The notes under the pieces were generated by a model. The model did not search any database. It was not told the DNA's origin and saw nothing but the letters and a program-made list of their open reading frames with translations. This document shows, in pieces, positions 45,334-53,195 of a stretch of 64,000 bases of DNA. The number at the start of each line of letters is the position of its first letter. The stretch's first letter is position 1. Origin of the DNA: Idiomarina sp. A28L (GTDB taxonomy: Bacteria; Pseudomonadota; Gammaproteobacteria; Enterobacterales; Alteromonadaceae). The translations under genes and the position numbers were made by a program. The stretch spans positions 186,001 through 250,000 of the forward strand of contig NZ_AFPO01000012.1 of the NCBI RefSeq assembly GCF_000218785.1, written 5' to 3'.

Positions 45334-46425
45334 TTATGTATTTGTGTCTTGCGACATCAAAACCATTAAACGCGGATTCATAAAAAGCTTCTCTTTGCCG
45401 GAGGCTAGTTCTTGCAACACACCGATATCGCATAGCTGTTTCAAGTAAACTGAAGCCGTCTGGCGTTTTGCAATGTCGCGTTCTACCAGATTACTGATCC
45501 GACAGTAAGGTTGCTCAAAAATAACTTGAACCAGTTCATGGCTATATACTTTAGGAAGTTGCGCCTTTACATACTCACTCGTGCTCTGCATAAGCTCTCT
45601 AATTGCTGCGATTTTGTCGCAAGTCCACACAGCCGTTTGCTCAACTGCTTCCAATATAAACAAGAGCCAAGGCTCCCACGTTTGTCCTCTGGTAACCCCA
45701 TTTAAAAGTTGATAATAATCTTGTTTGTTTTGAACAATATATCGACTCAAGTAAAGTATCGGCAGGGTTAGTAAGTTTTGTTCAATGAGATAGAGAGCAT
45801 TCAAAATCCGACCGGTTCTCCCATTACCATCATAAAAAGGGTGAATCGCTTCGAACTGATAGTGGCTCACCGCCATTTTAATTAGGGGATCAAGATCATC
45901 TTCCTCGTGAAGAAAGTGTTCCCAATTCGTTAAGAGATCTCGAATCACCGACTCCCCCACTGGCGGGGTATAAACAACTTCCCCAGTTGTCTGATTGCCT
46001 ATGATAGTGCCAGGCATCTGACGAATATCCATATGTAAATTTTTTAACGTGCTACACACCTCAATAGCCGTTGCCGTACAAAGTGGTTTTTGTTCTAACT
46101 GAATAAAGCCTTGGTAGAGAGCCGTTCGATAACGTAATGCCTCTTTTGTCGCATGGTCCGCAGCTTTATCTTCCGAGGCATATTTAAAAAGCTCATCTGT
46201 CGTAATGACAATATTTTCAATTTCAGAGCTGTCCTTTGCTTCAAGTAGAGGCAATAAATTGATCAACATGCTCTGGTTAGGTATCAGTTCTCCAGCCTTT
46301 TTTAACTCAGCTAAAGCTGCCCGGGCAGCTATACAGGCTTTGAGCACGGGTTTGGTTTCTAATAGCTCGTGCTCCGGCGGCAACAAAGGTAATTGATTAT
46401 AGGGACGGTCAGCATACCAAATCAT
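45334..46425 (-). CDS. fic: Fic-domain AMP-transferase with N-terminal inhibitory helix
   Basis: A 363-residue protein with the full Fic motif HPFYDGNGRTGR at about 195-206, so it is probably an active AMPylator. SSEIEN at about 66-71 fits the inhibitory (S/T)xxxE(G/N) helix of class II Fic proteins, meaning self-restraint without a separate antitoxin. A C-terminal winged helix (PYCRISNLVERDIAKRQTASVYLKQL) follows. The ATG at 46425 (MIWYADRPYNQLP) has AGGA 9-10 bases upstream and matches the usual Fic N-terminus; the extension to 46506 is rejected. Confidence 0.9.
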   Translation of the reverse strand: MIWYADRPYNQLPLLPPEHELLETKPVLKACIAARAALAELKKAGELIPNQSMLINLLPLLEAKDSSEIENIVITTDELFKYASEDKAADHATKEALRYRTALYQGFIQLEQKPLCTATAIEVCSTLKNLHMDIRQMPGTIIGNQTTGEVVYTPPVGESVIRDLLTNWEHFLHEEDDLDPLIKMAVSHYQFEAIHPFYDGNGRTGRILNALYLIEQNLLTLPILYLSRYIVQNKQDYYQLLNGVTRGQTWEPWLLFILEAVEQTAVWTCDKIAAIRELMQSTSEYVKAQLPKVYSHELVQVIFEQPYCRISNLVERDIAKRQTASVYLKQLCDIGVLQELASGKEKLFMNPRLMVLMSQDTNT

Positions 46426-46474
46426 GTTTAAAAATCCTGAATAAATCGACACGTTTAGGTTATGCCATGAGTTT

Positions 46475-46510
46475 ATGTCGTTATTATCGACATGACAAGT
46501 TTTCATGTCG
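46475..46510. promoter_or_regulatory. ATGTCG/CGACAT dyad upstream of fic
   Basis: ATGTCG (46475-46480) and CGACAT (46488-46493) form a perfect dyad with a 7-base spacer, and a further ATGTCG half-site lies at 46505-46510. The position, 50-85 bases before fic, and the winged helix at the C-terminus of Fic suggest an operator for autoregulation. Confidence 0.5.
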
Positions 46511-46642
46511 ATTTTTATGCATTTCTTCGATACATTGTTAGTTACTCATCCGTTCGCACAAACCCAGCCATACGGAACCAAGCCGGCGGTTGCTTGACTA
46601 ATGAGTGTCCATTTTGTTGTTACAAAAGGAGTTGAGGGGTAG

Positions 46643-47131
46643 ATGGGAATTATAGGGATAAAAACAAAGCGACTAGTTTGGGTAAATTTTATTGTATACG
46701 GACTAGGGTTAGTTATTTTAACCATTCTTTTATTGAGAAGTATTTTTGTAGAAGAGTGGACCTTCAGAATACCGCGAGAATTTCTGATTGCATTTTCGAT
46801 TTTTGGAATAATATCAATTCCAATTGAACCAATAAGAGCTGTAAAACGATTTAAAAAAATCGACGATACTGCCGTCGTTTTAATAAACGATAATCAGATC
46901 ATTGGGGAAAATACATCATTTGATTTAGCTTCATATCCCGAAACCGAAATAACATTAACCGGCACTTCTACCAAATCGCATCGCTACTCGATTTCTATAG
47001 TGAACGATCATAACAACTCACAGCTAGTGATAAGTGCTGATTATAATTGGTCTCTAACAATGGAAGAGTTTAAAAAGGCTTTACCTGAAAGCGCGAATAT
47101 TCAACTTCGCGCTTTCAACAAGCCAATTTGA
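46643..47131 (+). CDS. Small membrane protein of unknown function
   Basis: A 162-residue protein with two transmembrane helices (about 10-65), then an A+T-rich coding soluble part of beta character (TAVVLINDNQIIGENTSFDLASYPETEITL), possibly PH-like and reminiscent in layout of half of the protein at 16791. GAGGGG lies upstream of the ATG. Base composition is visibly more A+T-rich than the core genes, suggesting recent acquisition with the neighbouring abiE copy 3. Confidence 0.6.
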   Translation: MGIIGIKTKRLVWVNFIVYGLGLVILTILLLRSIFVEEWTFRIPREFLIAFSIFGIISIPIEPIRAVKRFKKIDDTAVVLINDNQIIGENTSFDLASYPETEITLTGTSTKSHRYSISIVNDHNNSQLVISADYNWSLTMEEFKKALPESANIQLRAFNKPI

Positions 47132-47175
47132 TAATTGTTGTGTAGACCAGCACCTTGCACAAGCCTAATAACAGA

Positions 47176-47212
47176 TCTACACTAAATAACTTATTTGGTA
47201 ATTTAGTGTAGA
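47176..47212 (+). promoter_or_regulatory. AbiEi operator of copy 3
   Basis: TCTACACTAAATAAC (47176-47190) and GTAATTTAGTGTAGA (47198-47212) are 15-base inverted arms with one mismatch and a 7-base spacer. The right arm ends 3 bases before the abiEi start codon. The sequence is related to the copy 2 operator. Confidence 0.8.
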
Positions 47213-47215
47213 CCC

Positions 47216-47740
47216 ATGGCAAAATCTGATGAGCTACTAAACGTATTCGCGAAAGCGGTTCGCGCTGGCGGAGGCGTTCACAGTGCAACTGAGCTGGCTT
47301 TTATGTTGGGTGTGCCATGTAGCCCCGCTTTCAGAAAATTCCTAGTAGATAGCGTTAAGAAGGGCTTGCTAAGACGGGTGGCGAAAGGTTTCTATGAAAG
47401 TATGATTACCCCCCCTGAGCCCGAGACCGCCATTTATAAAATCATCAAAAAGTTACGCAGTGGCGTATTGAGTTACATCAGCTTAGAAAGCCAGCTCAGT
47501 TATACCGGCGATATTTCGCAAATTGTGATGGACAGGATCACGGTGGTGACTAAAGGTCGAAGTGGATGTTTTGATACGCCTTATGGCGTGATCGAGTTTA
47601 CCCATACTAAAAGGTCCGTCGATCAAATCGCTCCTAATTTGTATTATGACCCCGACATCAAAATGTATCGCGCATTTAAAGAGCAAGCGGTTGCAGACCT
47701 AAAACACTGCCGCCGTAATCTACATATGTTGGAGAGCTAA
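47216..47740 (+). CDS. abiEi: AbiEi-type antitoxin/repressor (copy 3)
   Basis: A 174-residue protein with the N-terminal winged helix (SATELAFMLGVPCSPAFRKFLVDSV) and VTKGRSGCFDTPYGVIEFTHTKR signature; more like copy 1 than copy 2. The start codon directly follows the operator and has no Shine-Dalgarno, so the mRNA may be leaderless or nearly so. The toxin gene begins 28 bases downstream with its own AGGAG. Confidence 0.9.
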   Translation: MAKSDELLNVFAKAVRAGGGVHSATELAFMLGVPCSPAFRKFLVDSVKKGLLRRVAKGFYESMITPPEPETAIYKIIKKLRSGVLSYISLESQLSYTGDISQIVMDRITVVTKGRSGCFDTPYGVIEFTHTKRSVDQIAPNLYYDPDIKMYRAFKEQAVADLKHCRRNLHMLES

Positions 47741-47768
47741 GTATGGGGGAGCATGTAGGAGATAAATT

Positions 47769-48656
47769 ATGCTGAAACAACAAATTCGCCAAATCGTACA
47801 GTCAAACCCTGACTATGCAGCAGTTACGCCCGTGATAGAAAAAGAAATCTTGCATCATGACATTATGGACGTGCTGATCAAGCAAGGCGTTATGCAACGA
47901 TTAACCTTTATTGGCGGCACCTCTTTACGCATGTGTTACAACAGCAGCAGGTTGTCAGAAGATCTTGACTTCAACGGTGGTCATGACTTCAAACCATCGG
48001 ATTTTGAGGGGTTGGAGTCCGAGCTACAGACTTATATTCAAAATAAGTATGAAACTGAAGTTTGGGTAAACAAGCCCTCTGGCGAACAGCAAGGGGATAC
48101 TGTTTCGTGGAAGATTAGTATCGTGAAAGAGCCTAATCGTCCTGATTTACCAAGACAGAAAATGCATATTGACGTCTGCGCAATACCCTCATTCGATATC
48201 GAAAAGCGTCCGTTAATCAATCATTACGACATTGTTGTGCCGACTGAAGGCATCTTAGTTCCTGTTCAATCATTACAAGAAACACTGGCCGATAAGCTTA
48301 TCGCGTTAGCGTATCGAGCAAGGCGTGTTAAACCTCGTGATCTCTGGGATATTGTTTGGATTAAGCAGCGCGGAATTGATTTATCCAAGGTATTGGTTGA
48401 AAAGAAACTCAACGCCCGACACAAGCAAACAGATGACTTTCGACAGGCGCTGTCTATTGCGTTAACTAAGCTAATGTCGGAGGAGGAAGTACACGATGAC
48501 TTCAATATGGAAATGAGTCGTTTTATCCCAAAGCAAATTAAAGAAAGAACCTTAGATAACCCAGAGTATTGGGCATACGTTCAGGGTGAGGTAAAAGCCA
48601 TCGCGTCTGAGTTACTTCATGATGGCAAACCAAAAAATCCATTTAATATGAGCTAG
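47769..48656 (+). CDS. abiEii: AbiEii-type nucleotidyltransferase toxin (copy 3)
   Basis: A 295-residue nucleotidyltransferase toxin with GG at 49-50 (FIGGTSLRMCYNSSRLSEDLDFNGG spans the core), DLD at 65-67 and RARRVKPRDLWDI. It aligns well with copy 1. Unlike copies 1 and 2 it does not overlap its antitoxin gene. A strong AGGAG with the toxin and a poor site for the antitoxin is the reverse of what would favour antitoxin excess, so control probably lies in antitoxin affinity and operon repression. Confidence 0.9.
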   Translation: MLKQQIRQIVQSNPDYAAVTPVIEKEILHHDIMDVLIKQGVMQRLTFIGGTSLRMCYNSSRLSEDLDFNGGHDFKPSDFEGLESELQTYIQNKYETEVWVNKPSGEQQGDTVSWKISIVKEPNRPDLPRQKMHIDVCAIPSFDIEKRPLINHYDIVVPTEGILVPVQSLQETLADKLIALAYRARRVKPRDLWDIVWIKQRGIDLSKVLVEKKLNARHKQTDDFRQALSIALTKLMSEEEVHDDFNMEMSRFIPKQIKERTLDNPEYWAYVQGEVKAIASELLHDGKPKNPFNMS

Positions 48657-48717
48657 TTTTGAATATTCGAATTTCATAAACTGGGCCTGTTTAACTAGAT
48701 GGACAAAATGATTTCAA

Positions 48718-48760
48718 AGGTCTACAAATCATTACCTATAAAGTAACTTTGTGTAGACCT
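48718..48760. promoter_or_regulatory. Orphan abiE-type operator downstream of copy 3
   Basis: AGGTCTACA ... TTAC (48718-48735) and GTAAC ... TGTAGACCT (48743-48760) form an 18-base imperfect dyad with a 7-base spacer and share TCTACA/TGTAGA ends and the GTAA core with the copy 2 and 3 operators. No abiE gene follows. The block TTGTGTAGACC occurs here (48749-48759) and at 47138-47148, so the two flank copy 3. Confidence 0.6.
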
Positions 48761-48817
48761 CTAGCCGCTGCATTTCCCCGTTCAGTAAAATACACTGATG
48801 AGTACTTAACTTACATT

Positions 48818-48845
48818 TCACACTTTTACGCGCAGAAAAGTGTGA
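48818..48845. terminator. Perfect 10-bp hairpin
   Basis: TCACACTTTT (48818-48827) pairs exactly with AAAAGTGTGA (48836-48845) around an 8-base loop. The following TTTGG is only weakly T-rich. It could terminate the abiE copy 3 transcript. Confidence 0.45.
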
Positions 48846-48861
48846 TTTGGTGGCCTTTGGC

Positions 48862-48890
48862 ATTCAGGGATTCAGGGATTCAGGGATTCA
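48862..48890. repeat. Tandem 8-bp repeat, 3.6 copies
   Basis: ATTCAGGG repeated three times plus ATTCA, in the gap between abiE copy 3 and hipBA copy 2. A simple slippage repeat. Confidence 0.9.
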
Positions 48891-48932
48891 CATCATCGCC
48901 TTGGCCAACGCGCAAGCAAAACTTAAAAAGTA

Positions 48933-49056
48933 GGATATTAATCCAATTATATGCATAAAAGTTGGAATTTAGTCCTATGTTTTTCATGTTAGAGTTGCTT
49001 AGATTTCAAGGTTGGACTATATTCTCATTATTGGTTGAATAGTGGGATTATAATCC
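48933..49056 (+). promoter_or_regulatory. Four HipB-type operators in two 31-bp pairs
   Basis: GGATATTAATCC (48933-48944), GGAATTTAGTCC (48964-48975), GGACTATATTCT (49014-49025) and GGATTATAATCC (49045-49056) all fit GGA-N6-TCC, the third with one mismatch. Centres are 31 bases apart within each pair and 50 bases apart between the inner sites. The last lies 15 bases before the antitoxin start and is part of the 14-base palindrome GGGATTATAATCCC. E. coli hipBA also has four operators, with a different sequence. Confidence 0.75.
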
Positions 49057-49070
49057 CTTTGGTTGGTAAT

Positions 49071-49376
49071 ATGGCTAAACGTGATTTACACAATGTACTG
49101 TTTCCAAAGCAGCGCAAAATCCTGACTCATTTTGGCGAAGACTTGCTGTTGGCGATGAAACGACGTGGTTTTACTAAAAAGCTGCTGTGTGAGCGTACTG
49201 GCTTTGATCATAAAACCGTGAACAAAGTCTTCGCCGGTGATCCGGGCGTTGCCATAGGCACTTACTTGAAGGTCATGGCGGTATTGGGAATGGAGAGTAA
49301 TTTTGCAGAAATGGCCTCTCATGACGAAGTTGGCATCAAGCTGCAAAACATAAAATTACTGGAAGGTTCAAGATGA
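49071..49376 (+). CDS. hipB: HipB-like antitoxin/repressor (copy 2)
   Basis: A 101-residue protein with a Cro/C1-type HTH (FTKKLLCERTGFDHKTVNKVFAGDPGVAIGTYLKVMAVLG). Not closely similar to the HipB at 36766. The ATG at 49071 (MAKRDLHN) is preferred because an upstream start at 49035 would place the strongest operator inside the gene. It overlaps the kinase gene by 4 bases. Confidence 0.85.
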   Translation: MAKRDLHNVLFPKQRKILTHFGEDLLLAMKRRGFTKKLLCERTGFDHKTVNKVFAGDPGVAIGTYLKVMAVLGMESNFAEMASHDEVGIKLQNIKLLEGSR

Positions 49377-50623
49377 GCCGTGAAATCGTCGAAGTCTATG
49401 CCGACTGGCAGCCAATTGAACCGCCTTTGCTAATAGGGCAGCTTACTTACAGCGACTCAAACCGAGGTGGCGTATTTAGTTTTGCCTACGATAAAGCATT
49501 TTTAACCTCAGCCTATCGCTTGCAAATCGATCCAATCCTGACGCTTCACTCTGGCGAACTCTACAGCGATGAAGCCGATAAAAACTTCCGTGCATTTCTT
49601 GATTCATCACCTGATAGATGGGGACGTATCCTAATGCAACGGCGTGCGGCCATTGAAGCGCGCAAAGGCATTCGAGCAACAAGTCGATTAAACGAGTTGG
49701 ATTACCTGCTCGGCGTACATGACTCTTACCGAATGGGTGGTATTCGATTTAAGCGAGCAGGTTCGGATGCTTTTTTGGACGACAATTCTGAATTTGCTGC
49801 GCCGCCGATGGCTTCTCTGCGAGAACTAGAGCACGCAGCAATGCAGATTGAAAAAGACGATAACATCGACAGTGACGAGTATTACCGCTGGTTGAAAATG
49901 CTGATTTCTCCAGGCTCATCACTAGGTGGTGCAAGACCCAAGGCTTGTGTGACAGATGAACAAGGCCTTTTGTGGATTGCCAAATTCCCTAATTTAAATG
50001 ATACCCATGACGTGGGGGCGTGGGAGATGGTCTGTTATGAATTGGCTTTGGCGGCCGGTGTTGATATGTTTCCAAGTGAGATTAGGCAGTTTTCCTCACA
50101 GCATCATACCTTTTTAACAAAACGGTTTGACCGCAACGGTAATCAACGGCTCCATTTTTCATCGGCCATGACACAGCTTCAATACTATGATGGAGAGCAA
50201 TCTCAAGGCGCCAGCTACTTAGAAATTGCCGAGTTTCTCTCCACTCAAGGCGCACAAACGGAAGCAGATTTAGCACAGTTATGGCGTCGTATTGTATTTA
50301 ATATTGCGGTGTCCAACACGGATGATCACCTGCGAAACCATGGGTTTCTATTAACAAAGAATGGCTGGAAGTTATCACCGGCTTATGATTTAAACCCGAT
50401 AGTGGGTAAGCACGGCCTGCACCTAAATATTACCGATGCAGACAACGCTTTAGACTACCAATTAGCCTTTGACGTAAAAGATTTCTTCCGACTTTCTCAA
50501 ACCCAAGCCACGCAAATTCACGATGACGTATTATATGCGGTGAAGCAATGGCAAGCCGTTGCTAAACGGATAGGGATCAGCCGAGCCGAGCAAGCAATGA
50601 AAGCGTCGGCTTTCAACGTTTAA
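49373..50623 (+). CDS. hipA: HipA-family kinase toxin (copy 2)
   Basis: A 416-residue HipA-type kinase of another subgroup: glycine-rich loop GSSLGGARPK (181-190), catalytic NTDDHLRN (315-322) and metal-binding SPAYDL (335-340). The N-terminal subdomain is in the same chain (one toxin gene, not split as in HipBST). All kinase motifs look intact. ATGA overlap with the antitoxin gene. It borders the core gene yicC, at the right edge of the island. Confidence 0.9.
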   Translation: MSREIVEVYADWQPIEPPLLIGQLTYSDSNRGGVFSFAYDKAFLTSAYRLQIDPILTLHSGELYSDEADKNFRAFLDSSPDRWGRILMQRRAAIEARKGIRATSRLNELDYLLGVHDSYRMGGIRFKRAGSDAFLDDNSEFAAPPMASLRELEHAAMQIEKDDNIDSDEYYRWLKMLISPGSSLGGARPKACVTDEQGLLWIAKFPNLNDTHDVGAWEMVCYELALAAGVDMFPSEIRQFSSQHHTFLTKRFDRNGNQRLHFSSAMTQLQYYDGEQSQGASYLEIAEFLSTQGAQTEADLAQLWRRIVFNIAVSNTDDHLRNHGFLLTKNGWKLSPAYDLNPIVGKHGLHLNITDADNALDYQLAFDVKDFFRLSQTQATQIHDDVLYAVKQWQAVAKRIGISRAEQAMKASAFNV

Positions 50624-50694
50624 TTGCGAAGTATCCCAGTTATAAGTTCAAGTGAAAGTATCAAATATCTGCAAGTCGATTTAGACCATTAAAA

Positions 50695-51558
50695 TTATTC
50701 GATGTTCTGGATCTGCTCCCGCATCTGCTCAATTAAAACCTTAATTTCAACGGCGCTGTTGGTGATTTCGCTGTTGATGGATTTTGAGCCGAGGGTGTTG
50801 GCTTCGCGGTTGAACTCTTGCATCATGAAATCGAGGCGGCGGCCGCAGGCTCCGCCTTTGCGGAGCATTCCGCGGGTTTCTTTGATGTGGGAATCGAGGC
50901 GGTCGAGCTCTTCGGCTACATCGGTTTTTTGTGCGAGCAATACCATTTCTTGGGCAAGGCGATCGGAATCAAGATCGATTTTCGCTTCTTCGAATTTGCT
51001 TACTAGGCGCTCACGTTGCCATTCGAGTACCGCTGGCATGTTAGCGCGAACCTTGCTGGCTTCATCGCTGATGCCTTCGAGGCGGGTTTCGATTAGTTTG
51101 CGCATGTTGGCGCCTTCGCTGGCACGGTGCTCAATAAATGCCGCTAGCGCGCGTTCGAACCCTTCTAGCAATGCCTGTTGAATGGCATCCATATCTGCTT
51201 CTGCGGCTTCTAAAACGCCCGGCCAGCGCAGAACATCGAGTGGGTCGATAGAAGCACGAGCGCCTTGTTCTTGAACCCATTCAGCTGAACGTAATAACGC
51301 TTTCGCCAAGTTTTCGTTTACTTGCAATTCGGTGTTAGCGCCGGCATTAGCTGTAAAGCGCAAGCCACACTCTACTTTGCCCCGTTGCAGCTGTTTGCGT
51401 AAGCGTTCGCGTAAATTGGTTTCTAAACCACGAAATTGCTCAGGTAAACGAAAGTAGGTTTCGAGGTAGCGCTGGTTTACCGAGCGCAATTCCCATACCG
51501 CAGTGCCCCATTCAGATTTTACTTCTTCGCGGGCGTAAGCTGTCATGCTGTAAATCAT
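50695..51558 (-). CDS. yicC: YicC-family endoribonuclease
   Basis: A 287-residue protein, the same length as E. coli YicC, with SMTAYARE at the start, SVNQRYLETYFRLPEQFR and the highly conserved end MREQIQNIE. YicC is an RNA-degrading enzyme that affects small-RNA turnover. The ATG at 51558 has AAGGAT upstream and gives the family N-terminus. It diverges from rph, the usual arrangement in gammaproteobacteria. Confidence 0.95.
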   Translation of the reverse strand: MIYSMTAYAREEVKSEWGTAVWELRSVNQRYLETYFRLPEQFRGLETNLRERLRKQLQRGKVECGLRFTANAGANTELQVNENLAKALLRSAEWVQEQGARASIDPLDVLRWPGVLEAAEADMDAIQQALLEGFERALAAFIEHRASEGANMRKLIETRLEGISDEASKVRANMPAVLEWQRERLVSKFEEAKIDLDSDRLAQEMVLLAQKTDVAEELDRLDSHIKETRGMLRKGGACGRRLDFMMQEFNREANTLGSKSINSEITNSAVEIKVLIEQMREQIQNIE

Positions 51559-51776
51559 AATTATCCTTATAAACAAAGCGTTATAAATACTTTGTTCGGC
51601 AGTTCCACGCCATTATGTGTCGCTTAATGCTGCTGAACGGGTGTAAGTATAACCATAGCTATGAATAATGCACGGCCCGCTTATCTTAAAAACCTAGCGG
51701 CATAGCGAAAATTTCCGCAAAAGCATATAATGAGGCTGTTTTATGCCCTCCATTCCTACAATCAGCAGAGGTTTTC

Positions 51777-52490
51777 ATGCGTCCAAGTGGCCGTACCGCA
51801 CAACAAATTCGCCCGGTAACTATTACCCGGAACTACACCCGACACGCCGAAGGCAGCGTACTGATTGAGTTTGGTGATACCAAAGTTTTATGCAACGCCA
51901 GTGTTCAAGAAGGCGTTCCACGCTTTTTGAAAGGTAAGGGCAAAGGTTGGATAACCGCTGAATATGGCATGTTACCGCGCGCTACTCATACCCGTTCAGA
52001 TCGCGAAGCGGCTCGTGGCAAGCAAGGTGGCCGTACAATGGAAATTCAGCGGCTTATCGCGCGTTCATTACGCGCCGCGGTTGATTTAAGTGCGCTTGGC
52101 GAAAACACCATTACCGTAGATTGCGATGTGATTCAGGCCGATGGTGGCACGCGCACAGCTTCGATTACCGGCGCTTGTGTTGCTATGGTTGATGCTATTA
52201 ATTATCTGCGCAAAAAAGGCGCGGTAAAAGGCAACCCGTTGAAGTGCATGGTAGCCGCTATTTCTGTTGGTATTTATAAAGGTGAAGCGGTAGCTGATTT
52301 GGATTACCCAGAAGATTCAGCCGCAGATACTGATATGAATGTGGTAATGACCGACACCGGCAAAATCATTGAAATTCAAGGCACGGCCGAAGAAGAGCCG
52401 TTTAGTTTTGAAGAAATGAACAGCATGGTTGAGCTGGCGAAGCATGCGATTCGGGAGCTGAACGATCACCAGAAAGAGGCGCTAAATTAA
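51777..52490 (+). CDS. rph: Ribonuclease PH
   Basis: A 237-residue phosphorolytic exoribonuclease that trims the 3' end of tRNA precursors. [27 protein letters not shown] and [19 protein letters not shown] are diagnostic, including the catalytic DxxxxD region. AGAGG lies 5 bases before the ATG. Its stop shares one base with the pyrE start (TAATG), so the genes are coupled, the well-known rph-pyrE pair. Confidence 0.97.
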   Translation: MRPSGRTAQQIRPVTITRNYTRHAEGSVLIEFGDTKVLCNASVQEGVPRFLKGKGKGWITAEYGMLPRATHTRSDREAARGKQGGRTMEIQRLIARSLRAAVDLSALGENTITVDCDVIQADGGTRTASITGACVAMVDAINYLRKKGAVKGNPLKCMVAAISVGIYKGEAVADLDYPEDSAADTDMNVVMTDTGKIIEIQGTAEEEPFSFEEMNSMVELAKHAIRELNDHQKEALN

Positions 52491-53134
52491 TGAAAGGGTA
52501 TCAACGGGAATTTATTGAATTTGCGCTCGGTAAGGGCGTATTAAAATTTGGTGAGTTTACGCTGAAATCGGGGCGCACTAGCCCCTACTTCTTCAACGCC
52601 GGGTTGTTTAACACCGGCGCTGATTTAGCGCGTTTAGGCCGCTATTATTCCGCGGCTCTGGAAGATTCAGATATTGCTTACGATGTGCTTTTTGGCCCTG
52701 CTTACAAAGGCATTCCAATTGCCAGCGCTACGGTAGTAAGCCTGTATGAACACTGTCAAAAAGACGTGCCGTATTGCTTTAATCGCAAAGAGAAAAAAGA
52801 CCACGGTGAAGGCGGAAGTTTAGTAGGTTCGCCGCTAAACGGCCGGATTATGCTGGTTGATGATGTAATTACCGCGGGCACGGCTATTCGTGAATCGATG
52901 GATATCGTAGAAGCAAATGGCGCCAGCTTAGCGGGTGTGCTGATAGCCCTTGATCGGCAAGAAAAAGGCCGTGGCGAGCTTTCGGCGATTCAAGAAGTTG
53001 AACGCGATTACAAAGCGCCTGTTATTGCCATTGTTACCTTGGGCGATATTATCGAATATCTATCGGAACGCCCTGGCAACGAAGATATGCTCGCTAAAAT
53101 GCAGGAGTATCGGGCAACTTACGGTATTAGCTAA
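52490..53134 (+). CDS. pyrE: Orotate phosphoribosyltransferase
   Basis: A 214-residue enzyme converting orotate and PRPP to OMP in pyrimidine synthesis. [18 protein letters not shown] and the PRPP-binding loop [17 protein letters not shown] are clear. Translationally coupled to rph. A bidirectional terminator follows. Confidence 0.97.
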   Translation: MKGYQREFIEFALGKGVLKFGEFTLKSGRTSPYFFNAGLFNTGADLARLGRYYSAALEDSDIAYDVLFGPAYKGIPIASATVVSLYEHCQKDVPYCFNRKEKKDHGEGGSLVGSPLNGRIMLVDDVITAGTAIRESMDIVEANGASLAGVLIALDRQEKGRGELSAIQEVERDYKAPVIAIVTLGDIIEYLSERPGNEDMLAKMQEYRATYGIS

Positions 53135-53150
53135 CTTGTTCAGCGAATAC

Positions 53151-53181
53151 AAAAATGCCCGCAATCGTTGCGGGCATTTTT
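53151..53181. terminator. Bidirectional terminator after pyrE
   Basis: AAAAATGCCCGCAA and TTGCGGGCATTTTT pair perfectly (14 bp) around TCG; A and T runs at the ends allow use by both pyrE and the convergent gene at 53196. Confidence 0.95.
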
Positions 53182-53195
53182 ATTCAAGCAAAGGC

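Noticed and set aside
48749-48958. A 69-codon frame between abiE copy 3 and hipBA copy 2
   Set aside because: It begins within the operator-like dyad, includes the 8-bp tandem repeat and a hairpin, and resembles no protein.
50702-51181. A 159-codon open frame opposite yicC
   Set aside because: Ser/Arg-rich shadow of a conserved gene.
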